A stretch of 62,861 nucleotides of DNA, from the NCBI GenBank assembly GCA_023260655.1, contig JALQUU010000008.1, positions 1 to 62,861 of the forward strand. The letters are read 5' to 3'. Position numbers and translations under genes: made by a program. Positions 53,136-62,469 of the stretch are shown piece by piece. Each line of letters opens with the position of its first letter. The stretch's first letter is position 1. The stretch is from Paracoccaceae bacterium (GTDB lineage Bacteria > Pseudomonadota > Alphaproteobacteria > Rhodobacterales > Rhodobacteraceae). The notes under the pieces are model-generated. The model saw nothing but the letters and a program-made list of their open reading frames with translations, was not told the origin of the DNA and ran no database searches.

Positions 53136-54331
53136 GGCAGCCGCCAGAAGAGCGCTTTCAGGTAACCGGATTCGGCCAGTTGCGGCATCAAGGGGTGATC
53201 GGGCCCTGCCGCCCCAGTGTGGAGAAGCTGCGCACTGCGCCCAGCCCGGCCGATGCCACGATGACAGGCCGAACGGAAGGCTTCGAGATCGGCGGCATGA
53301 GAGCAGGAGCAAAGGCCGAGATAACCGCCCGGAGCGACCAATGGCACCGCGAGTTTCGCCACCCGTTCATAAGCGCGAAGGCCCGCTTCCAAGGCCGGTT
53401 TGGCTGGAGCGAAGGCGGGCGGGTCGCAGATGACCACGTCGAATTGCTGTCCTTCCTCGGCCAAAGCGGTCAGCACATCGAAGGCGTCGCCCTTGCGGGT
53501 GTCGAACCGATCTGCGGTGTCCGAGGCTTCCGCCCCGCCGCGTGCCAAGGTGAGGGCTGCTTCCGAGCCATCGACCGAGAGCGCCGATGCGGCACCGCCC
53601 GCGAGACAAGCCAAGGCAAACCCTCCAACATGGCTGAACACATCAAGCACGCGCTGGCCTTTGGACAGCGAAGCGGCAAAGGCGTGGTTTGGTCGCTGAT
53701 CGAAGAAAAGCCCGGTTTTCTGGCCGCCAACGAGATCGGCCAGATAGGTTGCGCCATTCATCGGCACGGGGATCGGGGCCGTGGGGGCCTCGCCGCTGAG
53801 TACATCCGAGACATCATCAAGCCCTTCCAGCCCGCGCGCGCGGCCGGAGGCGTTTTTCATCACTGTGGTCACGCCGGTTTCCAAGCGTACCGCTTCGGCC
53901 AAGGGGCCAATCAGACCGTCCGCCCATGCCGCATTGGGCTGGATCACGGCGATATCACCGAAACGGTCGATCACCACACCGGGAAGCCCGTCGGCCTCGG
54001 CATGCACGAGGCGGTAGAACGGATGCGGATAGAGGCGCGCGCGCAGCGCCAAGGCCCGCGCGATCTTTTCGCGGAACCACGCAAGATCGATCACCGCCTC
54101 GGGGTTGCGATCCAGAACGCGCCCCATGATCCGCGAATTCGGGTTGACCGCAACGAGCGCCAGAGGCGTGCGGTTCTCGTCTTCCAAGACGGCCAAGCTG
54201 CCCGGTTCGAGCGCCTTGGTGCGGCGGTCGGTGACGAGTTCATTGTCAAACACCCAAGGCGCGCCCCAGCGGATGGCGCGCGCTTTAGTTTTCGGTTTGA
54301 GGCGGATCGAAGGATAAGAGGGCGATGTCAT
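53132..54331 (-). CDS. class I SAM-dependent rRNA methyltransferase (RlmI-like)
   Basis: A 399-residue enzyme. The N-terminal PUA-like domain (about residues 1-75) is followed by the linker domain and a Rossmann methyltransferase domain with SAM motif DVFSHVGGFALACLA near residue 220 and the CDPPAFAPAK catalytic-site segment. The family makes m5C in 23S rRNA. It is translationally coupled to the PIN gene. Confidence 0.88.
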   Translation of the reverse strand: MTSPSYPSIRLKPKTKARAIRWGAPWVFDNELVTDRRTKALEPGSLAVLEDENRTPLALVAVNPNSRIMGRVLDRNPEAVIDLAWFREKIARALALRARLYPHPFYRLVHAEADGLPGVVIDRFGDIAVIQPNAAWADGLIGPLAEAVRLETGVTTVMKNASGRARGLEGLDDVSDVLSGEAPTAPIPVPMNGATYLADLVGGQKTGLFFDQRPNHAFAASLSKGQRVLDVFSHVGGFALACLAGGAASALSVDGSEAALTLARGGAEASDTADRFDTRKGDAFDVLTALAEEGQQFDVVICDPPAFAPAKPALEAGLRAYERVAKLAVPLVAPGGYLGLCSCSHAADLEAFRSACHRGIGRAGRSAQLLHTGAAGPDHPLMPQLAESGYLKALFWRLP

Positions 54332-54368
54332 ACCGCCCTCTTATCCTTAGCCGTTTGTCTTGGAAAGC

Positions 54369-55022
54369 TCAGAGCTTGAGCGGGCCGCTTTCAAGGCCGG
54401 CAACATACTGGGTCATACCGCCCTGCACCGTGCCCGGCTGCATCAGCTCGGTTGCCAGAACATTGGCGAGGTGGCGGGTGATACGCACTTTCTGCGTCAG
54501 GCCACGGCGGTCGGCTTCGATGGCGGTGGAGCCACCATAGGCCTTCAGGTCGGTCTGGATCTCACGCGGGCCATGGATCACCGCACCCGACACCGGGTCG
54601 CGCAGCGTCAGCATGAAGCGGATGTTGTGCACACCGCCCACGGTATAACGGGCGCGTTCGGTCAGAGCGTGGAAGCGGACAAGCTCGATTTCCGCGATCA
54701 CAGGCAGAGCGCCGTTCACGTTCGGCTTCGCCATTTGCATCGCTTCGTCGAAGATCGCGCCGATCTGGGCGTAACGGTCGCCGGGAGCGTCGCCGCGCCA
54801 GACGATATCACCGATCGGGTAAATCAGGTTGGCCTCAGAAACGTGGAGATCGTGGCTCACCGTGATCTTGTAATCCACCACTTGCACAGCCGGTATGCCG
54901 ACAGAAGCGTCAGCCATCGGCTGGGTTTCCATGGGGGCGTTCCGGGTCGCGGTTTCAACACTCATACAGGCCGAAAGCGAGGCGGCCAATCCGAGATCGG
55001 CGATCAAGCGAATGAGTTTCAT
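54369..55022 (-). CDS. putative lipoprotein, unknown function
   Basis: A 217-residue protein. The signal has the lipobox LSAC, Cys19 as the lipid site. The remaining protein is beta-rich with the VSEANLIYPIGDIVW segment. I recognise it only as a Rhodobacterales-type conserved lipoprotein. The start at ATG 55022 gives a normal lipoprotein signal; a longer frame to 55061 does not. It is behind the rRNA methyltransferase gene on the same strand, with divergent edd upstream. Confidence 0.7.
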   Translation of the reverse strand: MKLIRLIADLGLAASLSACMSVETATRNAPMETQPMADASVGIPAVQVVDYKITVSHDLHVSEANLIYPIGDIVWRGDAPGDRYAQIGAIFDEAMQMAKPNVNGALPVIAEIELVRFHALTERARYTVGGVHNIRFMLTLRDPVSGAVIHGPREIQTDLKAYGGSTAIEADRRGLTQKVRITRHLANVLATELMQPGTVQGGMTQYVAGLESGPLKL

Positions 55023-55171
55023 ATCCGAGTCCTCCGGGCATTTGCGCCCCTTTGTGTCCATTCGGATATAGCCGTCGAAATGTGGCGTGATTTGGACACC
55101 TCCTTGACATTCACAAGAATAATGCGGCCAAAAGCGGGTAATAGCTCTGGCTTGGGCGCATGGAGCGGGTT

Positions 55172-55183
55172 GTTAGCGCTAAC
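55172..55183. promoter_or_regulatory. palindromic operator upstream of edd
   Basis: GTTAGCGCTAAC is a perfect 12-base palindrome 41 bases before the edd start, with a T on each flank (T...T). It fits the LacI-GalR-family consensus TGTTAGCGCTAACA. A sugar- or gluconate-responsive repressor is the natural candidate. No regulator gene lies within the window next to edd. Confidence 0.65.
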
Positions 55184-55224
55184 TTCTTCTGCTATCTCGC
55201 AGGCGAACCAGTAAAGAGGCCGAA

Positions 55225-57051
55225 ATGGCGCTTCATCCAACGCTTCTCGCCGTGACAGACCGCATACGTACCCGTTCGGCAGAAACCCGTTCGGAGTATC
55301 TCTCGCGGATGATTGCCGCAAAGGATCGCGGGAACGGGCGCGCGCACTTCTCCTGCTCAAATCTCGCTCATGCCTATGCTGGTGCGGGCTCCGATCAGGC
55401 GCGGATGGCTGCGAAAAGCAAAGGCAATATCGGCATCGTCACCGCCTATAATGACATGCTTTCGGCGCATCGCCCGTTCGAGAACTATCCCGAACTGATC
55501 CGCCAAGCCGCACGCGCCGTGGGGGGCACGGCGCAGGTGGCGGGTGGCGTTCCCGCAATGTGCGATGGCGTGACCCAAGGCGAGGCGGGGATGGAGCTAT
55601 CGCTCTTCTCGCGCGATGTGATCGCTCTGGCCGCAGGGGTAGCGCTTTCGCACAATGTCTATGATGCGGCGCTCTTCCTTGGTGTGTGCGACAAGATCGT
55701 GCCGGGGCTTGTGATGGCCGCGGCCACTTTCGGGCATCTGCCGGGGATTTTCGTGCCCGCAGGCCCGATGTCGAGCGGATTGCCTAATGCGGAAAAGGCC
55801 AATGTCCGTAAAAAATACGCGGCGGGCGAAGTGGGCCGTGCCGAGTTGATGGCGGCCGAAATGGCGAGCTACCACGGCATCGGCACCTGCACCTTCTATG
55901 GAACGGCGAACTCGAACCAAATGCTGATGGAAGTGATGGGCCTCCATTTGCCGGGATCGGCCTTCGTGCCACCAGATGGTGCGTTGCGCGAGGCGCTCAC
56001 GGCCCGTGCCGCGACGCGCGCTCTGGAGATGACGGCAGGCGGGTCGGAGTATACGCCGCTCTCCCATATCCTCTCCGAAGAGGCCTTTGTGAATGCCATC
56101 GTCGGGCTGATGGCAACGGGCGGCTCGACGAACCTAGTGTTGCACCTGCCAGCGATGGCGCGGGCGGCGGGGATCGTGCTTGATCTGGAGGATTTCGCAG
56201 CGCTTTCGGAAATCACGCCGCTTGTTGCGCGGGTATATCCGAACGGTCTGGCAGATGTGAACCATTTCCATGCCGCAGGCGGGATTGCCTACGTGATTGG
56301 CGAATTGCTGGCGGCGGGGCTGTTGCATGACGATGTTCTGACCGTCGCTGGCAAGGGCCTTTCGCGTTATACCGAAGAGCCATTCCTCAAGGGCGATGCG
56401 CTTGAATGGCGGGCGAACCCGCGCGTGTCGCAGAACGAGAAGATCCTGAAACCCGCCGCTGATCCCTTCCAGAGTGAAGGTGGCCTCGCGATGCTCGATG
56501 GCAATCTGGGCCGCGCCTTGATGAAAACCTCTGCCGTTGCGCCGGACTTGCGGGTGGTGGAAGCGCCTGTGCGGGTGTTCGAGACCCAAGACGCGGTGAA
56601 AGCTGCGTTCAGGGCGGGGGAATTCACTTCCGATGTCGTGGTCGTGGTGCGTTTCCAAGGCCCGCGCGCCAACGGTATGCCCGAGCTGCACGGCCTCACC
56701 CCGACGCTTTCGGTGCTTCTCGATCGCGGGTTGAAAGTCGCGCTTGTGACCGATGGGCGGATGTCTGGTGCCAGCGGCAAAGTGCCTGCGGCGATCCACC
56801 TGAGCCCGGAAGCGGCCATGGGTGGCCCTCTGGCAAAACTGCAAGACGGAGACCTCGTGCGCGTCGATGCTGTTGCAGGAACGTTGGAGGTGCTGACCGA
56901 AGGCTGGCAAGACCGCCCGCTCGCCCTTTCCTCGGCCCCAGCCGCTGCGGGTGCTGGCCGCGAGTTGTTCGATCTCTTCCGCCAAGCCGTTGGCCCATCT
57001 ACAGACGGGGCCAGTGCCATTCTGACCGGAGCCTTCTATGACCCCCGCTGA
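55225..57051 (+). CDS. edd: phosphogluconate dehydratase
   Basis: A 608-residue IlvD/Edd family dehydratase. The Fe-S cluster ligand Cys are in [11 protein letters not shown] near residue 112 and GVCDKIV near residue 155, plus [14 protein letters not shown] near residue 222. It converts 6-phosphogluconate to KDPG, the first Entner-Doudoroff step. The ATG at 55225 is used. The end overlaps eda by 14 bases. Confidence 0.96.
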   Translation: MALHPTLLAVTDRIRTRSAETRSEYLSRMIAAKDRGNGRAHFSCSNLAHAYAGAGSDQARMAAKSKGNIGIVTAYNDMLSAHRPFENYPELIRQAARAVGGTAQVAGGVPAMCDGVTQGEAGMELSLFSRDVIALAAGVALSHNVYDAALFLGVCDKIVPGLVMAAATFGHLPGIFVPAGPMSSGLPNAEKANVRKKYAAGEVGRAELMAAEMASYHGIGTCTFYGTANSNQMLMEVMGLHLPGSAFVPPDGALREALTARAATRALEMTAGGSEYTPLSHILSEEAFVNAIVGLMATGGSTNLVLHLPAMARAAGIVLDLEDFAALSEITPLVARVYPNGLADVNHFHAAGGIAYVIGELLAAGLLHDDVLTVAGKGLSRYTEEPFLKGDALEWRANPRVSQNEKILKPAADPFQSEGGLAMLDGNLGRALMKTSAVAPDLRVVEAPVRVFETQDAVKAAFRAGEFTSDVVVVVRFQGPRANGMPELHGLTPTLSVLLDRGLKVALVTDGRMSGASGKVPAAIHLSPEAAMGGPLAKLQDGDLVRVDAVAGTLEVLTEGWQDRPLALSSAPAAAGAGRELFDLFRQAVGPSTDGASAILTGAFYDPR

Positions 57052-57679
57052 AATGTCCGCGCATCTGCGCGTTGTTTTCCAGAAAGCCCCTGTCATTCCG
57101 GTTCTGGTGATCGAAGACGCGGCCAGCGCTGCCGATCTGGCACGCGCTTTGGTGGCGGGCGGCCTGCCGATCCTCGAAATCACCCTCCGCACCGACGCGG
57201 CCTTGGCAGCTATCACCGCGATGGCGGCTGTAGAGGGCGCGATCGTGGGCGCAGGCACAGTGCTCACGCCTTCGGATGCCGAAGCCGCCAAACGCGCAGG
57301 TGCGACATTCGCGGTTTCGCCGGGGGCAACACCCGAATTGATCGACGCTTGCATCGCGCTCGATCTGCCGATCCTTCCGGGAGCGGTCACGCCCTCGGAA
57401 GCCATGGCGCTGAATGCGCGCGGTTTTGACTTGCTGAAATTCTTCCCGGCAGAGCCCTATGGCGGGGTGGCCACGCTGAAGGCCTTGGCAGGCCCCCTGC
57501 CCCGCATCAGCTTCTGCCCCACGGGCGGCATTACCGAAGCCAGCGCCCCGAGCTACCTCGCCCTGCCGACTGTGCCTTGCGTCGGCGGAAGCTGGGTCGC
57601 GCCTGCTGCCATGGTGCGCGCGGGCGATTGGGCGGGCATTACGGCGCTCGCCGCGAAAGCCTCAAGCCTCAAAGGCTGA
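57038..57679 (+). CDS. eda: KDPG aldolase
   Basis: A 213-residue class I aldolase. The catalytic Glu is in [10 protein letters not shown] near residue 45, and the Schiff-base Lys in [14 protein letters not shown] near residue 133. It splits 2-keto-3-deoxy-6-phosphogluconate into pyruvate and glyceraldehyde 3-phosphate. The ATG at 57038 has edd-coupled context; ATG at 57053 is an alternative just after the edd stop. Confidence 0.95.
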   Translation: MTPAEMSAHLRVVFQKAPVIPVLVIEDAASAADLARALVAGGLPILEITLRTDAALAAITAMAAVEGAIVGAGTVLTPSDAEAAKRAGATFAVSPGATPELIDACIALDLPILPGAVTPSEAMALNARGFDLLKFFPAEPYGGVATLKALAGPLPRISFCPTGGITEASAPSYLALPTVPCVGGSWVAPAAMVRAGDWAGITALAAKASSLKG

Positions 57680-57967
57680 TCACATCTCGCCGCGTTCGCG
57701 TGAGCGCCAGCCGCCCCTGCGGCGCGGCGCGTTCATGCGTTGAAGCCCTTCGCGCATCACTTGGGTCATCGGATGGCCCTCCGGATCGCCCTCGGTGGCG
57801 TGGCGTTCCAGAAGTTGCGGCAAAGCGGCCACGGAATCGACGCCCAAAGGCAGGCTCAAGGCCCAGTCGAGGAAGATCGAGCGGCATTCCTCTTCGGTGA
57901 TCCCGTCGATCTTGAACGCTTCCGCGATCAGGTGCTTCGGGTCCAAGTCGTCGCCATAGGTCTTCAT
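57680..57967 (-). CDS. conserved hypothetical protein
   Basis: A 95-residue soluble protein with acidic and helical composition (MKTYGDDLDPKHLIAEAFKIDGI start, ALSLPLGVDSVAALPQLL middle, Arg-rich end). It overlaps the end of glnE by four bases, so it is co-translated with it. No domain recognised. Confidence 0.65.
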   Translation of the reverse strand: MKTYGDDLDPKHLIAEAFKIDGITEEECRSIFLDWALSLPLGVDSVAALPQLLERHATEGDPEGHPMTQVMREGLQRMNAPRRRGGWRSRERGEM

Positions 57968-60759
57968 TCCAAACTCCCCGGCTGGCGCGCCATGGCGGCG
58001 GCCACGATATCTGCGGCGTCGCGGCTCGTCTCTGCCAGCGTCGCGGCGAGGCCCTCGATGGTTTCCTCGTCCGTTTCCGCCAAGAGCATCCGGCACCCGC
58101 CTTCGCCAATCGCTGCCGGATCAAGCGGCTTCTCGGAAAGAAGCCGCGCCACCGACTGCACTTTCCAGCATAGGTCATAGGCGGCCGCCAGCCGGGCGCT
58201 TTCCGCGGCATTGATCCAGCAAATTGCGACACCCGCCTCCAAACCCTCACCCGTGCCCCGCGTCAAAGTGCCTGCCATTAGCGCAGCACCTTGGGCGAGA
58301 AGCTCGATATCCTGCAACCGCCCCGGCCCGATCTTCGCGTCCCACGGACCTTCGGGCGACTTCGCCGCTGCAATCCGGTCCCGCATATCGGCCACATCGG
58401 CAATCACCTTGGCCGCCTCGTGCTTCGTGCCGAGGATTTCGGCGCGGAAAGCTTCGATATCGGCCCCGACAGCCTCGGACCCCGCCACAACCCGCGCCCG
58501 CGTCAGGGCCAGATGCTCCCATGTCCAAGCCTGCTCGCGCTGGTATTCCATGAAAGAAGTAAGCGACGTAGCCACCGGGCCTTGCGTGCCCGAAGGCCTG
58601 AGGCGCATGTCGATCTCGTAAAGCCGCCCTTCGGGCATGAGCGCGGAAACAGCTGTGACCATGGCTTGCGTCAACCGCGCATAATAGGTGCGCGCAGGCA
58701 GCGGGCGGCGGCCCTCGCTCGCCTCCACGCCATCCGCATCATAGATCACAATCAGATCGAGATCGGAGGCCGCGTTGAGCCGCTTTGCGCCCAATGATCC
58801 CATCCCGAGCACCACTGCCCCGCGCCCCGGCATGTCCCCGTGCTTCGAGGCGAAGTGCTCGACCACCACAGGCCAGAGCGCGCGCAAGGCGGCTTCCGCC
58901 AGTTCGGCGTACTCGGCCCCGGAGGTGCGCGCGTCGATCAGCCCGCGCAGATGGTGCACGCCCACGCGGAAGTGCCATTCCTTGGCCCATCGCCGCGCCA
59001 TGTCGAGCTTCTTCTCGTAATCGCTTTCCCGCGCCAAGACCCGGCCCAGTTCTTCGGCCAGAGGCTCCACACCCAGCCAATCGGCAAAGAAACTGCCCCC
59101 GATCACCGCATCGAACACGCCTGCGTTCCGCGACAGATGCGCCGAAAGCGCGGGCGATGTGCCGACGATATCGATCAGAAGGTCGATCAGTTGCGGGTTG
59201 ATGTCGAAGAGCGAGAAAAGCTGCACGCCTGCCGGAAGCCCTTTCAGGAAACCATCAAAGGCCAGAAGCGCTTCATGGGGTCGCGCTGTTTTGCTCAGGC
59301 GCTCAAGGATACTGGGCAGGAGGCGCTTGAAAATCTCCGTCGCCCGCGCCGAACGGAGCGCGGGATAGTTCCGCCATTGCCCGGTGATTTCCGCGTCGAA
59401 CTCCGCCTCCGGCTCGGGTGCTTTCGCAGGCGTGCGGCCATCGGGCGAGAAGAAATCCTCAGTCAAAGCATGCACCTCTTCGAGCCGCCCCTTCAGGCGT
59501 TTCTCGAAATCGGCCAAGTCGCAATCCATGAAGGCCGCAATCCGAGCCATGCCCTCGGACGTGGTGGGGAGCGCGTGGGTTTGCGCGTCGTTCACCATCT
59601 GCAAACGGTGCTCGATCTCGCGGTGCTCGAGGTAATGGTCGATGAGCGTATTGGCGGCGTCTTCCGGCACCCAGCCTTTCGCGGCCAAACGCTGCAAGCC
59701 TTCCACCGTGCCCCGCACCCGCAATTCGGGGTCGCGCCCGCCAGCGATCAATTGGCGGGTCTGAGTGAAGAACTCGATCTCGCGGATACCGCCGCGCCCG
59801 AGCTTCATGTTATGGCCGGGCAGGCTCAAGGCCCCGCCCAAGCCCTTATGCTCGCGGATGCGCAGGCGCATATCATGGGCGTCTTGAATGGCCGCGAAAT
59901 CCAAGTGCTTCCGCCAGACGAAGGGCCGCATCATGGATTGGAACGCCTCCCCCGCTTTTATGTCCCCCACCGCAGGCCGCGCCTTTATCCAAGCCGCACG
60001 CTCCCATGTGCGCCCGAGGCTCTCGTAGTATCGCTCCGCCGCCTCCATCGCGAGGCAGACAGGCGTCACCGAGGGATCAGGCCGGAGCCTGAGATCGGTG
60101 CGGAACACATAGCCATCCCCCGTCAGGTCGTTCAGCGAGGCCGCCATCTTGCGTGTGGCCCGCACGAAGGAGGTGCGCGCCTCCATGTAGTCGGAGGGGT
60201 CGTATCGGCTTTCGTCGAAAAGGCAGATGAGGTCGATATCGGAGGAATAATTCAGCTCGTACGCGCCCTGCTTACCCATGGCGAAGGCAACCATGCCGCC
60301 TGCGGTTTCAAGATCCGCCTCAGTGGCCCCCGGCAATTTCCCACGCCGGATTTCCGTGCCCAAAGCTGCGCGCAAAGCAATCCCCGTGGCATGATCGGCA
60401 AAAAGGGTGAGCGCACCTGTCACCTCTTCCAGCGTCCAGACACCCGCAATATCGGCCAGCGCGATCAAGAGAGCGAGGCGGCGCTTGGCGCGGCGCAATT
60501 CTGCGTCCACCTCATCGGGGGCCACTTGGGAAATCCGCGCCATTTCCGCCGCATAGGCCGCTTCCGGATCACCGAAGGCTTCCGCGATCCATGCGGTTTC
60601 CCTCTCCATCAGCGTTTTGAGATAGGGGCTGCACCCGCCCGTGCCTTCGATCATGCCACGCAGTTCCGGCGCAAGATCGGGGAAAAGCGCCAAGGATTCA
60701 GACCCTCTCTCGGTATCAAAAGGGCGCGGATGGCGGGTGGTGCGGGCGGCAAAACTCAT
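57964..60759 (-). CDS. glnE: bifunctional glutamine synthetase adenylyltransferase
   Basis: A 931-residue enzyme with two nucleotidyltransferase domains, each with the GSDxD-like motif: ELNYSSDIDLICLF near residue 170 and LNAASDLDLIVIYD near residue 665. The first removes and the second adds AMP on glutamine synthetase under PII control. The start at ATG 60759 matches family length; a longer frame to 61116 runs into the divergent ybaK gene. Confidence 0.92.
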   Translation of the reverse strand: MSFAARTTRHPRPFDTERGSESLALFPDLAPELRGMIEGTGGCSPYLKTLMERETAWIAEAFGDPEAAYAAEMARISQVAPDEVDAELRRAKRRLALLIALADIAGVWTLEEVTGALTLFADHATGIALRAALGTEIRRGKLPGATEADLETAGGMVAFAMGKQGAYELNYSSDIDLICLFDESRYDPSDYMEARTSFVRATRKMAASLNDLTGDGYVFRTDLRLRPDPSVTPVCLAMEAAERYYESLGRTWERAAWIKARPAVGDIKAGEAFQSMMRPFVWRKHLDFAAIQDAHDMRLRIREHKGLGGALSLPGHNMKLGRGGIREIEFFTQTRQLIAGGRDPELRVRGTVEGLQRLAAKGWVPEDAANTLIDHYLEHREIEHRLQMVNDAQTHALPTTSEGMARIAAFMDCDLADFEKRLKGRLEEVHALTEDFFSPDGRTPAKAPEPEAEFDAEITGQWRNYPALRSARATEIFKRLLPSILERLSKTARPHEALLAFDGFLKGLPAGVQLFSLFDINPQLIDLLIDIVGTSPALSAHLSRNAGVFDAVIGGSFFADWLGVEPLAEELGRVLARESDYEKKLDMARRWAKEWHFRVGVHHLRGLIDARTSGAEYAELAEAALRALWPVVVEHFASKHGDMPGRGAVVLGMGSLGAKRLNAASDLDLIVIYDADGVEASEGRRPLPARTYYARLTQAMVTAVSALMPEGRLYEIDMRLRPSGTQGPVATSLTSFMEYQREQAWTWEHLALTRARVVAGSEAVGADIEAFRAEILGTKHEAAKVIADVADMRDRIAAAKSPEGPWDAKIGPGRLQDIELLAQGAALMAGTLTRGTGEGLEAGVAICWINAAESARLAAAYDLCWKVQSVARLLSEKPLDPAAIGEGGCRMLLAETDEETIEGLAATLAETSRDAADIVAAAMARQPGSLE

Positions 60760-60823
60760 AACAAGCTCTGGTTCTTTCCGGATTTGCTTGGCATCAAGAA
60801 AGCACAAGCCAAAGGGGGCCGCC

Positions 60824-61291
60824 ATGAGCAAATCCATGAAACGCGTCGAGGAAGAGCTGAAAGCGGCAGGTTTGACGGTCGAGATCAAAGCGCTCGGCGA
60901 TGCCCGCACCGCGCAATTGGCCGCTGATGTGGCGGGCTGCCATCTCGACCAGATCGCCAAGTCGATCATCTTTCGCGGCGAGGCTTCTGGCGAAGCGATC
61001 CTCTTTCTCACCGCAGGCGGCAACCGCGTGGACGACGCGAAAGCGAGTGCCGTGGCAGGCGAAGCGCTGGGCAAGGCCGATGCGGCCCTCATCCGCGCGC
61101 AAACCGGATTTGCCATCGGCGGCGTGGCGCCTGTGGGCCATTTGAACCCGATCCGCGCCTTCCTTGATCCGCGGCTACTGGAGTTCCCGACGATCTGGGC
61201 GGCAGCCGGAACGCCACATCATATCTTCGAAATGCCCTCTGCCGAGCTGCCCCGCATTACTGGCGCGAAACAGGCAGATTTCACCGCCTGA
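60824..61291 (+). CDS. YbaK/EbsC family aminoacyl-tRNA deacylase
   Basis: A 155-residue deacylase of the YbaK/ProX family. The conserved Lys in DQIAKSIIFR near residue 47 and the GGVAPVGHLNPI block near residue 100 are visible. It removes mischarged amino acids from tRNA, typically Cys-tRNA(Pro). It is divergent from glnE. Confidence 0.9.
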   Translation: MSKSMKRVEEELKAAGLTVEIKALGDARTAQLAADVAGCHLDQIAKSIIFRGEASGEAILFLTAGGNRVDDAKASAVAGEALGKADAALIRAQTGFAIGGVAPVGHLNPIRAFLDPRLLEFPTIWAAAGTPHHIFEMPSAELPRITGAKQADFTA

Positions 61292-61438
61292 GCGGTATTT
61301 CGATGAAAATGTAAAAAACTTTAACATCGCCTCTTGTGCGCGACGGAAAACTCCCCATCTTCCGTAATGTGAAAGGCATTCACATTGAACCGGACCCGGG
61401 CAACCTACCGCCAACTGGGCCACAGAAAGGAGTTAAAG

Positions 61439-61882
61439 ATGTCCCTCGCTTATACCAACGCCCCGTCCGAAACCGCCCTTATGGGCTGGCTGCGCCGCAC
61501 GGAGGCCTGGCTCGACAGTAAGGGCCGCAAAGCCTGGATTGCCGCAATGGTACTTGGCTTCGTGTTCTTCTGGCCCGTCGGCCTCACCCTTGTCGCCTAT
61601 ATCACCATGACCAACCGTTGGAGCCATTCTATGTTCCCTGCTTGCCGTTCCCACTCCCGCCGCCACAGCATGCGTCACCACGCATGGGAGGCGTCCCGCC
61701 CCTCGGGCAACACCGCGTTCGACGCCTATAAGTAAGACACGCTGCGTCGCCTCGAAGACGAACAGCGAGCCTTTGAAAGCTTCCTCGACCGCCTGCGCCA
61801 AGCCAAAGAAAAGGCCTAATTCGACGCCTTCATGGACGAGCGCGCGAAATCGGCGGATGACGAACGCCGCGACGACGCCTAA
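61439..61882 (+). pseudogene. DUF2852 domain protein with two in-frame TAA codons
   Basis: A 148-codon frame begins at ATG 61439 after AAAGGAG. It holds TAA at 61733-61735 and TAA at 61817-61819, with the final TAA at 61880. Membrane segment (AWIAAMVLGFVFFWPVGLTLVAY) and a conserved tail (DTLRRLEDEQRAFESFL, then FDAFMDERAK) match DUF2852. The second stop lies where relatives, as I remember them, have Glu (KA-E-FDAF), consistent with GAA to TAA; the first may be the same. As written it gives a 98-residue product lacking the helical tail. Function unknown. Confidence 0.8.
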
Positions 61883-61934
61883 ATCCCCCTTGGGTGCCCT
61901 CAAAAGGGGCACCCTTCCCTGTCCGGAGATCCCG

Positions 61935-62372
61935 ATGCCCCGCCTGCCCGACCCCGAGTTGCAAGCCGAATTCTATGCCGATGTGCCCACCAAACGGCTC
62001 ATCGCTTTCCTTATAGATACGCTCGCAATCATCCTGATCGTTGCGGGCATCGTGCTGCTGACGGCGCTGACGGGGCTTTTCATCCTGCCCTTCCTGATTT
62101 TCTCGGTCAGCTTCCTTTATCGCGCCATCACCATCGCGCGGAACGCCGCCACCCCCGGCATGCGGATGATGGCCATCGAATTCCGCACACTCGATGGCGA
62201 ACAGATCTCGCCACCGCTGGCCTTCTGGCACACGGTGGGCTTCTCGGCCAGCCTCGCCATGCCGCTTTTGCAGGTGATTTCGATCTTCCTGATGCTCACC
62301 AGTGCGCGCGGCCAAGGCCTCACCGATCACATGCTCGGCACTGTCGCGCTCCATCGCCGCGCAGGGGTCTAA
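61935..62372 (+). CDS. RDD family membrane protein
   Basis: A 145-residue protein with the RDD-type pattern: Arg in [15 protein letters not shown] (first helix), then a second helix, then [11 protein letters not shown] near residue 75. Membrane helices number three. RDD proteins have roles in ion or solute transport. The ATG at 61935 is used after GGAGAT. Confidence 0.88.
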   Translation: MPRLPDPELQAEFYADVPTKRLIAFLIDTLAIILIVAGIVLLTALTGLFILPFLIFSVSFLYRAITIARNAATPGMRMMAIEFRTLDGEQISPPLAFWHTVGFSASLAMPLLQVISIFLMLTSARGQGLTDHMLGTVALHRRAGV

Positions 62373-62426
62373 AACGACGGCTGGGCGCTCCGTTGTTCAT
62401 GCAAATGCCGCGCTTGGACTCTCGCT

Positions 62427-62457
62427 TTGCACTTGCTATCGTGGCACCAGTTATGAT
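62427..62457 (+). promoter_or_regulatory. possible promoter of bpt
   Basis: TTGCAC (62427-62432) and TATGAT (62452-62457) are 19 bases apart. If used, transcription would begin about 6 bases before the ATG at 62470, giving a nearly leaderless mRNA. The spacing is long, so this is weak. Confidence 0.3.
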
Positions 62458-62469
62458 GCGGCAAAGTTA

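Noticed and set aside
60760..61116. N-terminal extension of glnE by 119 residues
   Set aside because: It overlaps the divergent ybaK gene and is not GlnE-like; the ATG at 60759 fits the family.
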